Assembly (NCBI GenBank): GCA_022447335.1
Contig: JAKVCF010000127.1
Coordinates: 1 to 6,739, forward strand
Source: Planctomycetota bacterium
GTDB taxonomy: Bacteria; Planctomycetota; UBA1135
DNA length: 6,739 nt
Reading direction: 5' to 3'
Shown: positions 1-6,739 of the stretch, one piece after another
Layout of the letters: the number at the start of each line of letters is the position of its first letter
Numbering within the stretch: the first letter of the stretch is position 1
The notes under the pieces: model-generated
Told to the model about the DNA's origin: nothing
Seen by the model: only the letters and a program-made list of their open reading frames with translations
Databases searched by the model: none
Made by a program: the position numbers and the translations under genes

Positions 1-489
1 GACATTCAGTGCAAGGTGATGACCATCCAGCTGTAGTCCCCATGCACCCTTGCCGCGCGGATCCCCGAACAAGCCCACCCAGTAATAGTCGTGACCGTAC
101 ATCGGGAGCGACCCTTTTTCTGGCTTCGCAAAACCTTCCATTAGGATGTCATCGCCGCGCATGATGCCAGTCACTTGCAAGTAACCTCCGCTGCTCAATA
201 CCGTGCGTAGTAATGCATGGGCGGCACGACGTTGTGCGTCGCTCATCTCACCGAAGGCCACTCCTTTGCGCGCGAACATCAGGTGCGGAAGATTACTCCA
301 TGAGCGACGCTCCGGGTCGTCCATTGCAAACAGAGCCTGCTCTTGCAACACATCAGGTAAAGAATCGAGCCATGCCACGGCAGCAGTCCGGGCCTGTGCT
401 TCAACGCTAAAAACAGGAATAGAACGTGAAGTCGCCTGGACAAAGCCGACAATCAGCGCGAAGAGGAGGAGAATAGGAAAAGTACGCAC
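1..489 (-). CDS. DUF3500 family secreted protein, N-terminal part (runs off left edge)
   Basis: I translated this frame by hand; it is open for 163 codons from a GTG at 489-487 to the window edge, so the C-terminal part is missing. The N-terminus (MRTFPILLLFALIVGFVQA) is a clean Sec-type signal peptide, with cleavage likely after VQA (about residue 19), so the protein should be exported. Family marks follow: W64-SNLP, a segment resembling 'R.G...G.MS.AQR.AA..LL...LS..GY' (about residues 74-103), then a YYWVGLFGDP stretch (about 135-144), and WGLQLDGHHLALN (150-162). The GHHL-LN signature is typical of DUF3500 proteins, whose function is unknown. GTG is the only plausible start: no ATG, TTG or CTG lies between it and the upstream in-frame stop, and it opens the signal peptide exactly. 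A purine-rich GGGAGAAGG (521-513) is too far upstream to be a normal ribosome site. It follows the aminotransferase stop by 35 bases, suggesting cotranscription. Confidence 0.85.
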   Translation of the reverse strand, partial: MRTFPILLLFALIVGFVQATSRSIPVFSVEAQARTAAVAWLDSLPDVLQEQALFAMDDPERRSWSNLPHLMFARKGVAFGEMSDAQRRAAHALLRTVLSSGGYLQVTGIMRGDDILMEGFAKPEKGSLPMYGHDYYWVGLFGDPRGKGAWGLQLDGHHLALNV

Positions 490-524
490 AGGGAAAGATC
501 GGCGCGGAGCGGCCTTCTCCCACT

Positions 525-1709
525 CTAGCGCGCGGCTTCGCGGGCGAAGTCACTTCCTTGCAGAGCCGCGATGATCCCGTCAGCCTGCAATGGATCGAGC
601 GGCACCAGATTTTCACACCATTGTGCCGGCCGCGGACTACCCTCGGTACAGTCGACGAAAAGCTGCGAATTGTCGCAATACTCATGAAGCGCTGAATCCC
701 AGTAATAGTTGACAGCAATGCCACGGCTGCGCAGGAAATCGCGAAGCGCGTCTCGTCTATTCGTCGCAAAGGGGACGCGGAACCAGCGCACGTCATAACG
801 AGCATCTCCCGGGTCGAGGAATCGTAAAGGGCAATCAGCAACCAACCGCTCTTGGCCCTCCTTCATAGCCAAAAAGACTGATTCGGATTGATCGAGCGCC
901 TCAAGCGTCTTCCGCCGCGCAACGCCACTAAGAGGATGGCGGTAGAAACGGTCATGAAAGCTCATATAGTCATCGAGCAGTGCATCGCTTCGCACGTCGG
1001 CGCGCTTGTCAGTCATTGCCGAGAAGTCGGGGTGATGCCGACTGCGAAAACTGCGTTCGACAACGCCTGATTCCTGCTTGCGCCGAGCCTGCCGCCATCT
1101 GGACAAACCCGGCAGGGCGTGACGCAGCATAGCCTTGAATGGAGAAAGTATGCGGTCCTTGCCCTGCGGGCGATACAGCAATTCGTGCGCGCGCCGCGCA
1201 GCCGCCTGCAGGAACTCCTCGTCCTCACTTAGCAACACTCCCCCCTTCGCGCCGGGCAAAAATTTCGAGATACTAAGAAAGGTCGCTTCGCCAACAGTCC
1301 CAACTAAACGCGACCCACACTTGGAACCCGCAAATCCGTGCACAGCATCCTCGAGCAACTCGATGCCGTGCTCGCGCGCCAGAGCCTCGAGTGCATCGAG
1401 ATCCTCGGGACACCCAAAGAGATGCGTAGTCAAAATGGCACGCACCTTGGTCCGCTCGGTCAGCACGCGCGCGATCTCACCTGGACGTAGATTCCCACTG
1501 CGCGCATCGACGTCGACAAAAACCGGCCTGAGCCCTGCAACGATCAAACTGGCGAGCACCGAATCCGATTGAACCGGCGAGAGGATAATTTCATCACCTT
1601 CGCTGTAACGCTCAAGGAGTGTCACCAAGATGCCCAAGCGGCACGAAGGCAAGTGCAGTCCGGGTCGACCGTAGTGTTTCCGGAAATAATGCGTAAAACG
1701 ATCGTTCAT
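525..1709 (-). CDS. DegT/DnrJ/EryC1/StrS family PLP-dependent aminotransferase
   Basis: A 394-residue cytoplasmic fold-type I aminotransferase, about the usual length for the family. Seen in sequence: GDEIILSPVQSDSV near residues 38-51, PVFVDVDARSGNL (62-74), HLFG (96-99), the cofactor-binding ED-AVHG segment with Asp121 expected to pair with the PLP pyridine nitrogen, and SISKF-LPGAKGG (146-157) with Lys149 as the likely Schiff-base lysine. The C-terminal small domain includes LRSRGIAVNYYWDSALHEY (326-344). Members mostly transaminate keto-sugar nucleotides for cell-surface glycans or antibiotics, but some act on other ketones, and no sugar gene lies nearby, so the substrate is open. The frame stays open upstream to 1979, but that extension overlaps the dehydratase and reads as arginine/cysteine-rich shadow; the ATG at 1709 gives a normal family N-terminus and overlaps the dehydratase stop by one base, implying translational coupling. 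Residues 180-245 are basic and poorly conserved-looking, possibly a family-specific insertion. Confidence 0.9.
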   Translation of the reverse strand: MNDRFTHYFRKHYGRPGLHLPSCRLGILVTLLERYSEGDEIILSPVQSDSVLASLIVAGLRPVFVDVDARSGNLRPGEIARVLTERTKVRAILTTHLFGCPEDLDALEALAREHGIELLEDAVHGFAGSKCGSRLVGTVGEATFLSISKFLPGAKGGVLLSEDEEFLQAAARRAHELLYRPQGKDRILSPFKAMLRHALPGLSRWRQARRKQESGVVERSFRSRHHPDFSAMTDKRADVRSDALLDDYMSFHDRFYRHPLSGVARRKTLEALDQSESVFLAMKEGQERLVADCPLRFLDPGDARYDVRWFRVPFATNRRDALRDFLRSRGIAVNYYWDSALHEYCDNSQLFVDCTEGSPRPAQWCENLVPLDPLQADGIIAALQGSDFAREAAR

Positions 1710-1711
1710 CA
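1707..1711 (-). promoter_or_regulatory. TGATG stop/start overlap coupling dehydratase and aminotransferase
   Basis: On the minus strand the dehydratase stop TGA (1711-1709) shares its last A with the ATG (1709-1707) of the aminotransferase. Only a weak AAGAG lies immediately upstream, too close to act as a standard Shine-Dalgarno site, so translation of the second gene probably depends on ribosomes terminating on the first. This overlap also decides the aminotransferase start. Confidence 0.75.
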
Positions 1712-2737
1712 CTCTTGGCCGGACCGCATCGCCGCAAGTTGGACCGGATCTGGATTGCCACCCGAAATCGTCACGGCGACACGCAAAGGGTTTTCTGCGC
1801 TGCGCCCTGCGAGCAGGTGGTCCGGCAACAGGCCTGCCGTCACTGCACTGTAGGCACAGGCTCCAGCCGGCTCGACAACTTCGGCAAACCACCCCTCTTC
1901 GCTGTTCACCAACCGGCGTTGCGCAGCGAAGATTGTCGCATCGTCTGGAGTGAGCACCCCGTTGAGCGTGCGAGAGCAAATCGCGATGTTAAGGGCGCCA
2001 GATGCCGGCGGACAAAGCCCCTGCACTTCGGTACTGATTTCCTCAATCACCACCGGCTCTTGCGCAGCTAACCCATCTCGCATTGATGGTGAACCAATGG
2101 GCTCGACACCATAAATGTGAATCACATCGCCGAGCGCACGCCGCAGAGCAAGTGAACTGCCCGATGACAAGCCGCCACCACCAACGCAGATCAGTACTAC
2201 CTCGACTTCTGGCCAATCCTGCGCAAGCTCCAATCCCACCGTGCCAGCCCCTTCAATCGTACCGAGACGATCATAAGGATGAATGAGCGCGCGACCTTCT
2301 TCGGCACAGCGCACCGTCACCACATCGGCATCGATGCGATCTTTCGCTAGCACCACTTCTGCGCCCTCTGCCCGACACGCCTCAATCTTGTTTGGATAGG
2401 CGTTCTTCGGCATCACAATTGTGGCTGGAACTCCCGCCACGCGGGCCGCCCAAGCCAGCGCTCGACCGTGGTTCCCTGAACTGGAAGCCACCACGCCAAG
2501 TACACGCTCTTCGTCGCTAAGGCACGCAATGTTATTGCACGCCCCCCGAGCCTTGAAAGATCCGGTCACCTGCCGATTTTCCATCTTGCCACGCAGATCG
2601 ATGCGACGGTCGTCGCAAGGCAGCGAGAGCAGCGGCGTGCGCACCAAATGTGGCGCAATCCGAGCTGCGGCCGACTCGAAATCGATCGACTCGAAATCCT
2701 GGCCGAAATCTTCCGGCGACGCAATATGCGATGCCAT
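1709..2737 (-). CDS. Threonine/serine dehydratase-like PLP enzyme (fold type II)
   Basis: A 342-residue cytoplasmic enzyme of the serine/threonine dehydratase family, which removes water and ammonia from a hydroxy-amino acid to give a 2-oxo acid. Motifs seen: KMENRQVTGSFKARGA (51-66) with Lys62 as the PLP-binding lysine, SSSGNHG (85-91), the glycine loop VGGGGLSSG (185-193) that holds the cofactor phosphate, E289-P-AGA, and SGGN (325-328) with Ser325 expected near the PLP nitrogen. It lacks the C-terminal ACT regulatory domain of biosynthetic IlvA, so it resembles catabolic threonine dehydratase, serine racemase, threo-3-hydroxyaspartate ammonia-lyase and EutB-type enzymes; sequence alone does not choose between them. 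The family-like part starts near residue 20 (FESAAARIAPHLVRTPLL), leaving a short N-terminal extension that contains a DFESI-DFESA duplication. It is first in the minus-strand unit and overlaps the aminotransferase start by one base. No clear Shine-Dalgarno precedes the ATG. Confidence 0.92.
   Translation of the reverse strand: MASHIASPEDFGQDFESIDFESAAARIAPHLVRTPLLSLPCDDRRIDLRGKMENRQVTGSFKARGACNNIACLSDEERVLGVVASSSGNHGRALAWAARVAGVPATIVMPKNAYPNKIEACRAEGAEVVLAKDRIDADVVTVRCAEEGRALIHPYDRLGTIEGAGTVGLELAQDWPEVEVVLICVGGGGLSSGSSLALRRALGDVIHIYGVEPIGSPSMRDGLAAQEPVVIEEISTEVQGLCPPASGALNIAICSRTLNGVLTPDDATIFAAQRRLVNSEEGWFAEVVEPAGACAYSAVTAGLLPDHLLAGRSAENPLRVAVTISGGNPDPVQLAAMRSGQE
2672..2698. repeat. Short in-frame tandem duplication, 15-base period
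   Basis: The 12-mer CGACTCGAAATC occurs at 2672-2683 and again at 2687-2698, a period of 15 bases. On the minus strand it encodes the successive pentads DFESI and DFESA (residues 14-23 of the dehydratase). Because the period is a multiple of three, the reading frame is kept. It sits in the N-terminal extension ahead of the catalytic fold, where a small duplication would be tolerated. Confidence 0.6.
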
Positions 2738-2851
2738 AGACGGATTCTAGGAGTGCGCGTCGGCGCCCCCAAGCCCGTGAGTGGTTTCCGGGTAAGCTTG
2801 TGCAGGGTTCCCACGCGCCGCCACCCCGCTGGAATCCACCCTCTCTGCACG
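2738..2851. promoter_or_regulatory. Divergent intergenic region, presumed to hold both promoters
   Basis: This 114-base gap lies between the start codons of the divergently transcribed dehydratase and PSD/cytochrome genes, so promoters for both units should be here or reach into the dehydratase coding region. I looked for -35/-10 pairs, inverted repeats and operators on both strands and found none convincing; the region is GC-rich, which would hide weak boxes. Neither start codon has a clear Shine-Dalgarno sequence at the usual distance. The call rests on gene arrangement only. Confidence 0.4.
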
Positions 2852-5800
2852 ATGCCTGCCTTGCCCTCGTCGTCGAATTGCTCCGAATCCGGATGGTCTT
2901 GGCTCGCCCTCTTAGCAAGCATTCTCACTTTCTGGAGCGCGGCCCTCTGGGCACCTGCTTCCGAAAAATTGGAGCGCAAACAAGACCCGGTAAAGGTCAA
3001 CTACGAAACCGAAATTGGCCCCCTAATGAAGCGCTACTGCTTCGAGTGCCATGGCGCAGAGAAGCAGAAAGGTGACATCCGCCTGGATGTACTCGATCCG
3101 GACATCGTGCACGGACCTGATACCGAGGGATGGCATACCGCGCTGGACATGATCAACGGCGGCGAGATGCCGCCTCGCCGCGCGAAGCAACCCACGGACG
3201 AGGAACGCCGACTTCTCGTCGCTTGGATGACTAGTGGCCTGGAGCTCGCAGCCGATCGCAAGAAGGGCGAACTGCAAACCGTTGTCCGCAGACTCAATAA
3301 ACCGCAATACACGCACACGCTGCAAGAGCTGCTTGGCCTGGACATCGACTTTGGTCGACCGCTTCCGGATGATGGCAAGTCGCACATGGGCTTCAGCAAC
3401 AACGGCGAAGTCTTACAAGCTTCACAACTACATATTGAGACCTATCAAAAGATCGCACGGAAGGCCCTAGAACAGGCGATTGTGATTGATGATCGCCCCG
3501 AGCCTAAACGCTACCGTGTCACCTTCGGCAAGGGTATCGGGCAGGGAAGTCTGGCGGGGCAGACTGGCGGCTTCCAGTCGGTCCCACTGGCAACAGATGA
3601 TTTTCTGCTTGAGACCCTCGATGCGAAAGGTCAGTCCATAGAGCCGAATAACGAAGCCGAGCGCATGGCCATGGATCAGGTGCGACGCAAAATCTCGGTC
3701 GGTCTGCGCGGATCGTCAGGCAGCCGATTCCGTGTTGTCGAAAATGGCATGGTGCTTTATGGAGCACTTCCCCATCGTGAGGTGGCTCCGGGATCCTGGC
3801 AGGGACCCTCGCCCAATGTGAAAATGGAGCTACAGCGCGTCTTCCCAGATGAAGGGGATTTTGCCATGCGCGTACGGGCGTCACGATCACCACTGATTCG
3901 CACACAGGAGCGCGTACTGATCCCAGTCGATCCGCCCCAGTCAATAGCCTTCACACGTGAGGGTATCGCAGTAGCCCCGATTGGCGCCACGGTGTTACGC
4001 GCTAAGAATGCCCGCAACCCGCTAAACCTCGAAGCCAAAGGTGATGCACTACTCCCCATCGATATCCCAGCGAACTCCGAAGCTAGTTATGAGTTCGAAG
4101 TCGAGGAGGCTGGCTATTTCCAAATTGACATAGTACACCCGCCAGCTCCAATCGATGCGATGCCGTCGGCCCGCCTCAGCCTGGAGAAACTCACACTCGA
4201 TACGCGCCTGCAACTAACCGGCGCTCAGCTGCAAGAACCTAGACTGGTGACCTCGCTTGGCGCAGCCTTCCTCCCGGAAGGCAAGCACCAATTCAAAATC
4301 GGCGGCCGCTTCTTCGTTGGCTTTGAGTCGTTGATCATCACGCCGATTCCGCAAGATCATCCAGCGGTCGCACCGCTGCGAGCGGCCACGGCGGCCAAGG
4401 AGGCCGAATTGATGGCCAAGCGACCCGCGCTGCGCGCCTTTGTCGGGACCCGTACGGACGACGGAATGGACTATGAGACCTTTAGTCGTTCTCAGGTAGT
4501 CGATACACCTATTGGCGCCCCGGAAACTTACACCTTCTATGGCCGCCTCGAAAACCTACCGCTACCAGCTCCGGAGTCTGGCGACACCGAAATCCTATCT
4601 GGCTTCTCACTGTTTGGAGTCTGGAACGATCACCTAACGAAGTCCTCCCAAGATCCAGGGCCTCCGCTACTGATCGAATCGATCGAAATCGAAGCACCCT
4701 ACTTCGAACAGTGGCCACCAGCCTCACATCAGCGAATCTTCTTCGCCTCCCAGGATCAGGACAACGAGGAGGTTTATGCACGCGCGGTCATTGCCCGCTT
4801 CCTCGAGCGCGCCTTCCGCCGCCCAGTCAGCAAATCAGTCACCGATCGCTACTACAGCTTCTGGCTAGCAGAACGCAATGATTACGAAAGCTTCGAAGAA
4901 AGTATGCGTGAGGTTTTGATCGCAGCTCTCTGCTCGCCCAACTTCCTATTCTTAGCTGAACCGGAAGCGCTGCAATATGCCCTCGCGACACGCCTAAGCT
5001 ACTTCCTATGGAATGCTCCACCTGACCCGGAACTACTCGAGCTCGCCGAATCTAAACTGCTTGATACTGAACTCGAACGCCAGGTTGATCGCCTGCTGGA
5101 CGATAGTCGCATGGAAAAATTCGTGCGCTCTTTTGCGCACGAATGGCTGCGCCTCGACCGCCAAGAACTGACAACGATCGATGCGCGACGCTTCCCGGCG
5201 TATACGCGCTTTGTCAAGCGCGACATGGCTGAAGAAACCTATGAGTTCTTGCGCTATGTCATCGAACAAGATCTCCCGGTCAACACATTGATCGATTCCG
5301 ACTTTGCGATGCTCAACCAAAACCTCGCGGAGTTTTATGGTATTAGCGGCGTGGAGGGCAATCACTTCCGCCCTGTACTTCTCGATCCTTCACTCGGGCG
5401 TGGAGGCCTGCTTTCGCAAGGCGCTTTCCTGGTCGGCCATTCAGATGGACGTCAGCCGCACCCGATTAAGCGCGCAGTCTGGATTAAGGAGAAGATTCTG
5501 GGCGACGAGCCTCCCGCCCCGCCTCCAAATGTGCCGCAACTCGATCCCGAAACTCCGGGCTTCGAGAAGCTAACGCTAAAAGAGCAACTCGAGTTACACC
5601 GAGACAACCCTTCGTGCCACGATTGTCACGCGGGCATCGACCCATTCGGAATCGCATTTGAGCACTACAACGCCGTCGGTCTATTGGAAGAAGAGCGCGC
5701 CGGCCGACCGATCGATGCCAGCACCGTGCTGCCAGACGGCACCCAGATCGACGGGGTTTCTGAGCTGAAACGTTATATTCTCGAGCAGCAACGCCTCGAA

Positions 5801-5971
5801 TTCGTACGTGCGCTGGTCGAGCACCTCCTCTCATATGCCTTGGGCCGCGATCTCAACTTTGCCGATGAAGAGGAAGTTTCACAGATCGTGGGCTACGTGG
5901 AGGAGCGCGGCGCCTCCACTCGCGCGGTTCTTCGCGGAATCGTGCTCAGCCCGTCCTTCTCCATGCGTTAA
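2852..5971 (+). CDS. Secreted PSD/PSCyt multidomain protein (DUF1587-DUF1595-DUF1592-DUF1588-DUF1585) with two CXXCH motifs
   Basis: A 1039-residue exported protein. Residues 16-36 form a hydrophobic Sec-type signal core (WLALLASILTFWSAALWAPA). A Planctomycete-type cytochrome c domain spans about 50-134, with C63-FE-C66-H67 for covalent haem and Met106 in GGEMPP as a likely axial ligand. DUF1587 follows (about 141-206, RRLNKPQYTHTLQELLGLD). A long middle region (about 207-640) contains a beta-rich stretch near 410-500 and ends with the pre-DUF1595 linker IESIEIEAPYFEQWPP. Then come DUF1595 (640-702, ARFLERAFRRPV), DUF1592 (709-832, LATRLSYFLWNAPPD), DUF1588 (839-944, RGGLLSQGAFL, with the second motif C922-HD-C925-H926) and DUF1585 (953-1036, ending LRGIVLSPSF). 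The domain order is the family standard; a redox role is inferred from the haem motifs and the true function is unknown. The frame is open back to 2648 inside the dehydratase, but the ATG at 2852 places the signal peptide correctly. A DUF1552 gene follows after 24 bases, the usual partner. Confidence 0.93.
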   Translation: MPALPSSSNCSESGWSWLALLASILTFWSAALWAPASEKLERKQDPVKVNYETEIGPLMKRYCFECHGAEKQKGDIRLDVLDPDIVHGPDTEGWHTALDMINGGEMPPRRAKQPTDEERRLLVAWMTSGLELAADRKKGELQTVVRRLNKPQYTHTLQELLGLDIDFGRPLPDDGKSHMGFSNNGEVLQASQLHIETYQKIARKALEQAIVIDDRPEPKRYRVTFGKGIGQGSLAGQTGGFQSVPLATDDFLLETLDAKGQSIEPNNEAERMAMDQVRRKISVGLRGSSGSRFRVVENGMVLYGALPHREVAPGSWQGPSPNVKMELQRVFPDEGDFAMRVRASRSPLIRTQERVLIPVDPPQSIAFTREGIAVAPIGATVLRAKNARNPLNLEAKGDALLPIDIPANSEASYEFEVEEAGYFQIDIVHPPAPIDAMPSARLSLEKLTLDTRLQLTGAQLQEPRLVTSLGAAFLPEGKHQFKIGGRFFVGFESLIITPIPQDHPAVAPLRAATAAKEAELMAKRPALRAFVGTRTDDGMDYETFSRSQVVDTPIGAPETYTFYGRLENLPLPAPESGDTEILSGFSLFGVWNDHLTKSSQDPGPPLLIESIEIEAPYFEQWPPASHQRIFFASQDQDNEEVYARAVIARFLERAFRRPVSKSVTDRYYSFWLAERNDYESFEESMREVLIAALCSPNFLFLAEPEALQYALATRLSYFLWNAPPDPELLELAESKLLDTELERQVDRLLDDSRMEKFVRSFAHEWLRLDRQELTTIDARRFPAYTRFVKRDMAEETYEFLRYVIEQDLPVNTLIDSDFAMLNQNLAEFYGISGVEGNHFRPVLLDPSLGRGGLLSQGAFLVGHSDGRQPHPIKRAVWIKEKILGDEPPAPPPNVPQLDPETPGFEKLTLKEQLELHRDNPSCHDCHAGIDPFGIAFEHYNAVGLLEEERAGRPIDASTVLPDGTQIDGVSELKRYILEQQRLEFVRALVEHLLSYALGRDLNFADEEEVSQIVGYVEERGASTRAVLRGIVLSPSFSMR

Positions 5972-5995
5972 GGTAGACGAGGCCCTCCACACGTC

Positions 5996-6739
5996 ATGAG
6001 CCGCAAGTCCTGGCAACTCGATCGCCGCAGCTTCCTTCGGGGGCTCGGCGTAGCCTGTGCACTCCCCTATCTGGAGGGCATGTCGTGGGCGCGCCCTGCG
6101 CGCGATATCACCAAGCCGAAGCGCATGGTGTTCGTCTACTTCCCAAACGGCTGCAGCTTGCCCGAGCGCAATGATGCCGAAAACGCAAAGTGGCGATGGT
6201 TCCCGCTCAATCCGGGCAAAGACTACGAGTTCACCGAAGTACTTAGGCCACTCGAAGCTTACCGTGAACAGATGACTCTGCTCGGTGGACTGAGCCACCC
6301 AAAGAGTCGCGAACTACTCGGTCACCTGGCAGGTGACACCTGGTTGACTGCCGGGGATGTGCGGGGTGACCGCTACCAAAATCTAGTTTCAGTCGACCAG
6401 ATCGCGGCACACGCACTGAAGAAGTACACGCGCTACCCCTCGCTGGTGCTGTCAGTAGATGGCGGCGTCGGCTACAAGTCACGGGTCTCGACCATGTCTT
6501 TCGATGCGACGGGCAAGCCGGTTCCGGCTGAACACCGTCATCGCGCGACCTTCGAACGCTACTTCGCGCCAAATGGTGGAACTAGCAACGAGTACCGCCG
6601 CAAGAGCCTCGCACAGGGAAAGAAAATCGTTGACCTGGTTCTCGAAGACAGCAAAGACCTCAAGAAGAAGCTCAGCGATAAAGATCGAGAAAAGATGGAT
6701 GAGTACTTGGACTCGCTGAACTCGGTCGAAGAGCAGGTT
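5996..6739 (+). CDS. DUF1552 family Tat-exported protein, N-terminal part (runs off right edge)
   Basis: I translated 248 codons from the ATG at 5996 to the window edge without a stop; full family members are usually around 430-470 residues, so just over half is visible. The N-terminus has a twin-arginine signal, D9-R10-R11-S-F-L-R, followed by a short hydrophobic stretch (GLGVACALPYLEGMSWA), so it is predicted to be exported folded by the Tat pathway. DUF1552 marks follow: PKRMVFVYFPNGCSLPE (about 39-55), a LLGGLSHP segment (near 94-101), GHLAGDTWLTAGD, and SVDQIAAHAL (132-141). A charged, probably helical segment rich in K, D and E closes the visible part. The family's function is unknown; it is related by context and architecture to DUF1501 proteins, which are often described as alkaline-phosphatase/sulfatase-like. 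The start is 24 bases after the preceding stop with only a weak purine run ahead, so the two genes are likely cotranscribed. Confidence 0.92.
   Translation, partial: MSRKSWQLDRRSFLRGLGVACALPYLEGMSWARPARDITKPKRMVFVYFPNGCSLPERNDAENAKWRWFPLNPGKDYEFTEVLRPLEAYREQMTLLGGLSHPKSRELLGHLAGDTWLTAGDVRGDRYQNLVSVDQIAAHALKKYTRYPSLVLSVDGGVGYKSRVSTMSFDATGKPVPAEHRHRATFERYFAPNGGTSNEYRRKSLAQGKKIVDLVLEDSKDLKKKLSDKDREKMDEYLDSLNSVEEQV

Noticed and set aside
490..524. Possible terminator or promoter between the aminotransferase and DUF3500 genes
   Set aside because: The 35-base gap has no hairpin with a T-run and no convincing promoter boxes; it is better read as an operon spacer.
203..574. 123-codon plus-strand open frame opposite the DUF3500 gene
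   Set aside because: It is antisense to a coding frame with clear family motifs, and its composition (R, A, S-rich) is typical of GC-rich shadow frames.
407..841. 144-codon minus-strand open frame across the aminotransferase 3' end and the DUF3500 start
   Set aside because: It overlaps two real genes in a different frame, shows no recognisable domain, and stops inside the DUF3500 signal-peptide region.
1710..1979. 90-residue N-terminal extension of the aminotransferase frame
   Set aside because: It overlaps the well-supported dehydratase in another frame and has the cysteine/arginine-rich composition of a shadow frame; the family N-terminus begins at 1709.
2648..2851. Upstream in-frame extension of the PSD gene, which would start inside the dehydratase gene
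   Set aside because: It lies antisense to the dehydratase N-terminus, encodes an arginine-rich sequence with no family similarity, and would bury the signal peptide about 80 residues in. The ATG at 2852 fits a secreted protein.
3519..3944. 141-codon minus-strand open frame inside the PSD gene
   Set aside because: It is fully contained antisense to a continuous, conserved coding frame, with no motifs of its own.
5972..5995. Possible terminator between the PSD and DUF1552 genes
   Set aside because: The gap is 24 bases with no stem-loop or T-run, consistent with cotranscription instead.

Overview
The window reads as a chromosomal segment of an environmental bacterium of moderately high GC content. 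The best clue is the adjacent pair on the right: a large secreted protein with the PSD/PSCyt ('Planctomycete cytochrome c' / DUF1587-1595-1592-1588-1585) architecture, followed by a Tat-exported DUF1552 protein. That pair is abundant in Planctomycetota and Verrucomicrobiota and also occurs in Myxococcota and some marine Gammaproteobacteria. A PVC-group host is my first guess, but the sequence alone does not settle it. I see no mobile element, CRISPR array, tRNA or rRNA, and no stretch over 300 bases lacks a gene.

Layout: three genes on the minus strand fill the left 2.7 kb, read right to left. They are a fold-type II PLP-dependent threonine/serine dehydratase (2737-1709), a fold-type I DegT/DnrJ/EryC1/StrS-family aminotransferase (1709-525), and the first 163 codons of a secreted DUF3500 protein that runs off the left edge (489-1). 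The first two overlap by one base (TGATG) and the third follows after 35 bases, so they look like one transcription unit. A 114-base divergent intergenic region (2738-2851) separates them from the plus-strand unit: the 1039-residue PSD/cytochrome protein (2852-5971) and, 24 bases later, the DUF1552 protein (5996 to the right edge).

How they may work together: the plus-strand pair probably forms an exported module. One partner carries a Sec-type signal and two CXXCH haem-binding motifs, the other a twin-arginine signal. The biochemical role of the pair is not established. On the minus strand, two cytoplasmic PLP enzymes of unrelated folds are coupled to a secreted protein of unknown function. 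Their substrates cannot be read from sequence; no sugar-nucleotide or branched-chain amino acid genes are present to point either way. The two PLP genes are ordinary enzyme families. The less understood parts are the DUF3500 and DUF1552 proteins and the roughly 430-residue middle of the cytochrome protein.
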